Part shown: in pieces, positions 61,701 to 64,000 of the stretch
How positions within the stretch are numbered: position 1 is the first letter of the stretch
How the letters are laid out: every line of letters begins with the position of its first letter
Source of the DNA: Sphingopyxis sp. JAI128
GTDB taxonomy: Bacteria; Pseudomonadota; Alphaproteobacteria; Sphingomonadales; Sphingomonadaceae
Assembly (NCBI RefSeq): GCF_014207235.1
Contig: NZ_JACHDA010000010.1
Span: 62,001 to 126,000 of the forward strand
Direction: 5' to 3'
DNA length: 64,000 bases
Notes under the pieces: model-generated
The model's database searches: none
Seen by the model: the letters and a program-made list of their open reading frames with translations, nothing else
What the model was told of the DNA's origin: nothing
Translations under genes and position numbers: made by a program

Positions 61701-64000
61701 CGCCGGTGATCGTGCTGGCGATCGTCGCGGTATAGCCCGCGCCCTCCGCCGTGCCGTCGCCGACGCGGATCAGCGATTGCGTGCCCGTCAGGGTAAGGTC
61801 GCCGCCGCCGATGCTATAGCCATCGACCGCGAACTGCATTCCCGATGCGCTGACCGCGCCGAGGCCATTGTCGATCGTGACCGTTCCCGGCGCGCCGGTG
61901 AAGATCGCGAAGGCGCCATCGTCATAGCCCGCATTGACCGCGCCGGTCGCGTCGGCCCAATTATCGTTGCCGCCGCTGCTCTGCCACACGCCGTTGCCGC
62001 CATTGACCGCGCCATTGAACTTCGGCCCCGCCGCGCCGTCCCAGAAGCTCAGCGTCACGCCGCCAGTGTTGATCAAATTGATCTGGTTCGCGACCGCGGT
62101 CTGGACGAAAACGCCCGAACCCGCCGGCATGGTGCCGATCGCAAGGCCGTTGTCGGTAAGCGTACCGCCATAGTTGATGACGCGATACAGGCCGATATCG
62201 AACGCGCCGCCCGGGGTCACCGCGACATTGATCGTGCCGTCGAGGGTTAGATCGCCGCCGACATGGACGACATCGTTGAGCGGGCTGCCCGGCGCGTTGG
62301 CGAGGCCGAAGTCATAAGCGAGCGATGAACCGCCGGACAGGGCCAGGCTGCCGTTGATCCTCAGCGCCCCCGCCGCGCCAGCGCCTGGCGCCAGCGTGGC
62401 GCCGTCGGCTATAGCCACGTTGCCGCCGATGATACCCGTGCCGCCCAGCGTCGCGCCTGCGGCGACACTGGTCGCGCCGGTGGCGGCGCTCTGGTCGCCG
62501 TTGATCAGCAGCGTGCCCGCGCTCACGTTCGTCGCACCGGCATAGCCGTTCGCGCCGGTCAGGATGGTGGTGCCGCTGCCCGCCTGGGTCAGCGTGCCGC
62601 TACCCGAAATCAGGCCCGTAAAGGCCAGCGTATCGGCGCGGTTGAACGACAGCGCCGCGTTGTTGACGACATTGCCCGTAATACCGCCGCTCGTCCCGCC
62701 ATTGCCGAGCTGGAGCACGCCAGCGCCGATCGTCGTGCCGCCGCCATAGCTGTTGTCGGCGGTCAGGATGGTCGTGCCGCTGCCGATCTGGCTGAGCGCG
62801 CCGCTACCGCTGATCGCGCCCGCAAAGGTTAGGCTGTCCGAGCGATTGAATAGAAGAATGCCGTCGTTGGCGACATTGCCCGTGATGCTGCCGCTCGTCC
62901 CGCCATTGCCGAGCTGGAGCGTACCGGCCGCAATCGTAGTACCGCCGGCATAGGCGTTGTCGGCCGCCAGCACGAGCGCGCCAGCGCCGTCCTTGGTCAG
63001 CGCCCCGCCGCCCGTGATCGCGCCATTCAACGTCAGCGCCGTGCCGCCATCGGTCAGGACGCGGCCCGCGCCCGCCAGATCGACCGCGCGGTTCGATCCC
63101 ATATCGGCCGTCGTGTTCAGCGTGCCGCCGTCGAGCCGCAGACCCCCCGCCGCATCGCCCAGGTTGGCGTCGCTCGAAACCCGCAGCGTCCCGCCAGTCA
63201 CCGCCGTGCCGCCCGAATAGCTGTTCGTGCCGGTCAGCACGAGCGTACCCGCATCGGTCTTGACCAGCCCCGCCGTGCCCGTCAGCTCGGCGCCGATCGT
63301 CGCGGTATAACCCGCACCCGCGACGCTGCTGTCGCCGACCTGAACAATCGCCTGCGCGCCGGTCAGCGTCAGCGCGTCTCCGGTCACGACATAGCCGTCG
63401 CTCGCAAACTGCATCCCCGAAGCCAGGACATTGCCGCCGCTATTGTCGACCGTCACCGTCCCAGGCGCAGCCGAAAAGATCGCGAAGCTGTCCTGCGCAT
63501 AGTCCGCGTTGACCGAGCCATTAAGGTCGGTCCAGTTGTTTGAGCCTCCGCCGACACGCCACACCCCGTCGCCGCCGTTTACCGCGCCATTATTCTTGGG
63601 ACCGGCATTGCCATCCCAGAAGCTCAGGCTCAGCCCCGCGGTATTGACGAGGTTGACCTGCCCCGCGATCGCAGTCTGCACCGACACCATGCTGCCCGCC
63701 GGCATCGTGCCGAACGTCAGTCCATTGTCGGTCAGCGTGCCGCCATAGTTGAAAGCGCGGTAAATGCCGGGGCCGAAGCTGCCGCCCGCGGGCGCCGAGA
63801 CGTTGATCGTTCCGTCGAGCGTCAGGTCGCCGCCGACGTTGACGAGATCGTTGAGCGCGCCACCCGCGACATTCGCCTGGCCGAACTCATAATCGAGCAC
63901 TGAGCCAGCGCTCAGCGCGAGATTGCCGTTTATTGTGAGCGTGCCAACATCGTTGGTGCCCGCCGCCAGCGTCGCGCCGTCCGCCAGCACGACATTGCCA
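58723..64000 (-). CDS. Giant autotransporter with PATR repeats (partial at N-terminus)
   Basis: At least 1755 residues are in the window and the frame is open at the right edge, so the true start and signal peptide lie outside. The passenger contains about eight autotransporter-associated repeats (GTLVLTGTNSYSGGT...GGTLRVSSDANLG type) and three larger units with the segment LSFWDG-AGPK-NGAVNGG (63.6, 62.0, 60.9 kb). The C-terminal 280 or so residues form an autotransporter beta-barrel (from WSGFTQGGVGMWGRM) and end in GFRMKF with terminal Phe. Surface-exposed, possibly adhesive. Confidence 0.93.
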   Translation of the reverse strand, partial: GNVVLADGATLAAGTNDVGTLTINGNLALSAGSVLDYEFGQANVAGGALNDLVNVGGDLTLDGTINVSAPAGGSFGPGIYRAFNYGGTLTDNGLTFGTMPAGSMVSVQTAIAGQVNLVNTAGLSLSFWDGNAGPKNNGAVNGGDGVWRVGGGSNNWTDLNGSVNADYAQDSFAIFSAAPGTVTVDNSGGNVLASGMQFASDGYVVTGDALTLTGAQAIVQVGDSSVAGAGYTATIGAELTGTAGLVKTDAGTLVLTGTNSYSGGTAVTGGTLRVSSDANLGDAAGGLRLDGGTLNTTADMGSNRAVDLAGAGRVLTDGGTALTLNGAITGGGALTKDGAGALVLAADNAYAGGTTIAAGTLQLGNGGTSGSITGNVANDGILLFNRSDSLTFAGAISGSGALSQIGSGTTILTADNSYGGGTTIGAGVLQLGNGGTSGGITGNVVNNAALSFNRADTLAFTGLISGSGTLTQAGSGTTILTGANGYAGATNVSAGTLLINGDQSAATGATSVAAGATLGGTGIIGGNVAIADGATLAPGAGAAGALRINGSLALSGGSSLAYDFGLANAPGSPLNDVVHVGGDLTLDGTINVAVTPGGAFDIGLYRVINYGGTLTDNGLAIGTMPAGSGVFVQTAVANQINLINTGGVTLSFWDGAAGPKFNGAVNGGNGVWQSSGGNDNWADATGAVNAGYDDGAFAIFTGAPGTVTIDNGLGAVSASGMQFAVDGYSIGGGDLTLTGTQSLIRVGDGTAEGAGYTATIASTITGGSQLVKTDAGTLVLTGTNSYSGGTTVTGGTLRVSSDANLGDVAGGLSLNGGTFHTSASFGSARAVDLAGAGTILTDGGTTLSLTGAVSGTGALTKSGAGTLALDGTGSYAGGTAVTAGTLLVNGNYTGAAGVTSVASGASLGGTGMIGGDVTLASDATLTPGAGGAGTLTIGGHLSLASGSRLAWEFGEANVAGGALNDLVNVGGNLILDGTIDVTVPTGGSFDVGVYRMFNYGGTLTDNGLTLGAMPGGTVTVQTSIAGQVNLVNAAGLTLNFWDGAAGPKNNGVINGGSGIWQNSTGNDNWTDANGAVNAAYTDGAFAVFGGTGGTVTVDNGLGQVSAAGMQFAATGYTITGGGIALTGPQSTIRVGDGSTGGAGFTATINAALSGDTELVKTDAGTLVLGGTNNYTGGTRITGGTVQIASDANLGAASGAVTLDGGTLATSAILASTRGIVMAGAGTIATADGTTFTYGGTFSGTGALTKAGAGTLLVTSDNAGFGGTTNVAAGTLAITGRLGGAMTIASAGRLEGTGSVGNLTNSGTVAPGRDGFGVLTVGGSYTGSGGTLDIEAALGGDASQTDRLVVTNGTSGTTSISVTNRGGLGAQTVEGIKIIDVTGGTSAGTFTLNGDYNFEDSPAVIAGAFGYRLLQGGVATPADGDWYLRSALLDAPNEPQGPLFQPGVPLYESYAATLQTLNRLPTLQQRVGNRQWSGFTQGGVGMWGRMESTRHRPEAAFSTSGTDLDIDNWSLQAGLDKALVDNAEDTIIVGINGRYGTADARVRSRFGDGSIDASGYGVGATLTWYESTGFYADAQAQVTWFRSDLKSDVLGTLADNNHGSGGTFSLEVGKRSPVGGGLSITPQIQMIYSHVRFDSFVDPHDAKVSSDRTGSLKTRWGISLDHQKSWDGSGGTRRSHLYGIVNLSHEWLDGSIVGVSGTPLARRDERLWGEIGLGGSYSWNDDRFTLFAEISADTAIDDFGDSNSLRGNAGFRMKF

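Noticed and set aside
59700-64000. Possible tandem DNA repeat or CRISPR-like array in the last 4 kb
   Set aside because: Repeats are in one protein frame with autotransporter motifs and no spacer pattern.

Overview
The window is GC-rich, densely packed alphaproteobacterial chromosome. Its gene families (PhyR/NepR/EcfG stress cascade, TorF porins, SigF/NrsF, NN-type palindromic repeats, GTTC-N7-GTTC SOS box) point to a sphingomonad. Sphingopyxis or a close relative is my best guess, but that is inference from gene content, not a database match. No rRNA, tRNA, CRISPR array, prophage or insertion sequence was seen.

Layout. 1-3951: a four-gene minus-strand cluster (circularly permuted ATP-grasp, alpha-E, transglutaminase-like, Anbu peptidase) that looks like a peptide-ligation and proteolysis system. 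4223-8986: secA, then small envelope proteins. 9097-11429: an SDR and two secreted head-GIN proteins, one with its ribosome binding site in a long hairpin. 11488-14970: a six-gene bufferin (copper-binding RiPP) operon that carries its own ECF sigma factor and Cys-containing membrane anti-sigma factor, with a matching promoter at 15021-15046. 15126-20012: greB, a small HTH protein, a flavoprotein, a DEAD-box helicase and a quinone reductase. 20040-24196: a glutathione-dependent formaldehyde operon extended with purU, two VOC proteins and a prolyl-tRNA deacylase. 24558-26757: serine dehydratase and superoxide dismutase.

26869-32124: a four-gene DNA-repair operon (radical SAM, UdgX, MBL exonuclease, ATP-dependent ligase) with all junctions overlapping and a near-perfect LexA box just upstream. 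32184-36904: the general stress response island: HWE kinase, PhyR, an EcfG paralogue with no ordinary start codon, a BLUF blue-light sensor, NepR and a second EcfG. EcfG-type promoters sit before phyR and nepR, and nepR looks leaderless.

36973-51367: metabolic and peripheral genes, including a lipoprotein sugar dehydrogenase, an M1-like lipoprotein metallopeptidase, an Rrf2/methyltransferase pair, a decayed HD-domain pseudogene, homocysteine methyltransferase, threonine dehydratase and a plus-strand run of oxidoreductases and an amidohydrolase. 51500-56326: CreD, two TorF porin paralogues and ispG. 56739-64000: a double PilZ protein, a sulfotransferase of different base composition, and a giant repeat-rich autotransporter that runs off the right edge.

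Several dispersed palindromic repeats lie between genes: three copies of a ~125 bp element, a 29-bp-armed inverted repeat, and two short palindromes. The strongest leads are the SOS-controlled UdgX operon, the self-regulated bufferin operon, the blue-light-linked stress island, and the Anbu cluster.
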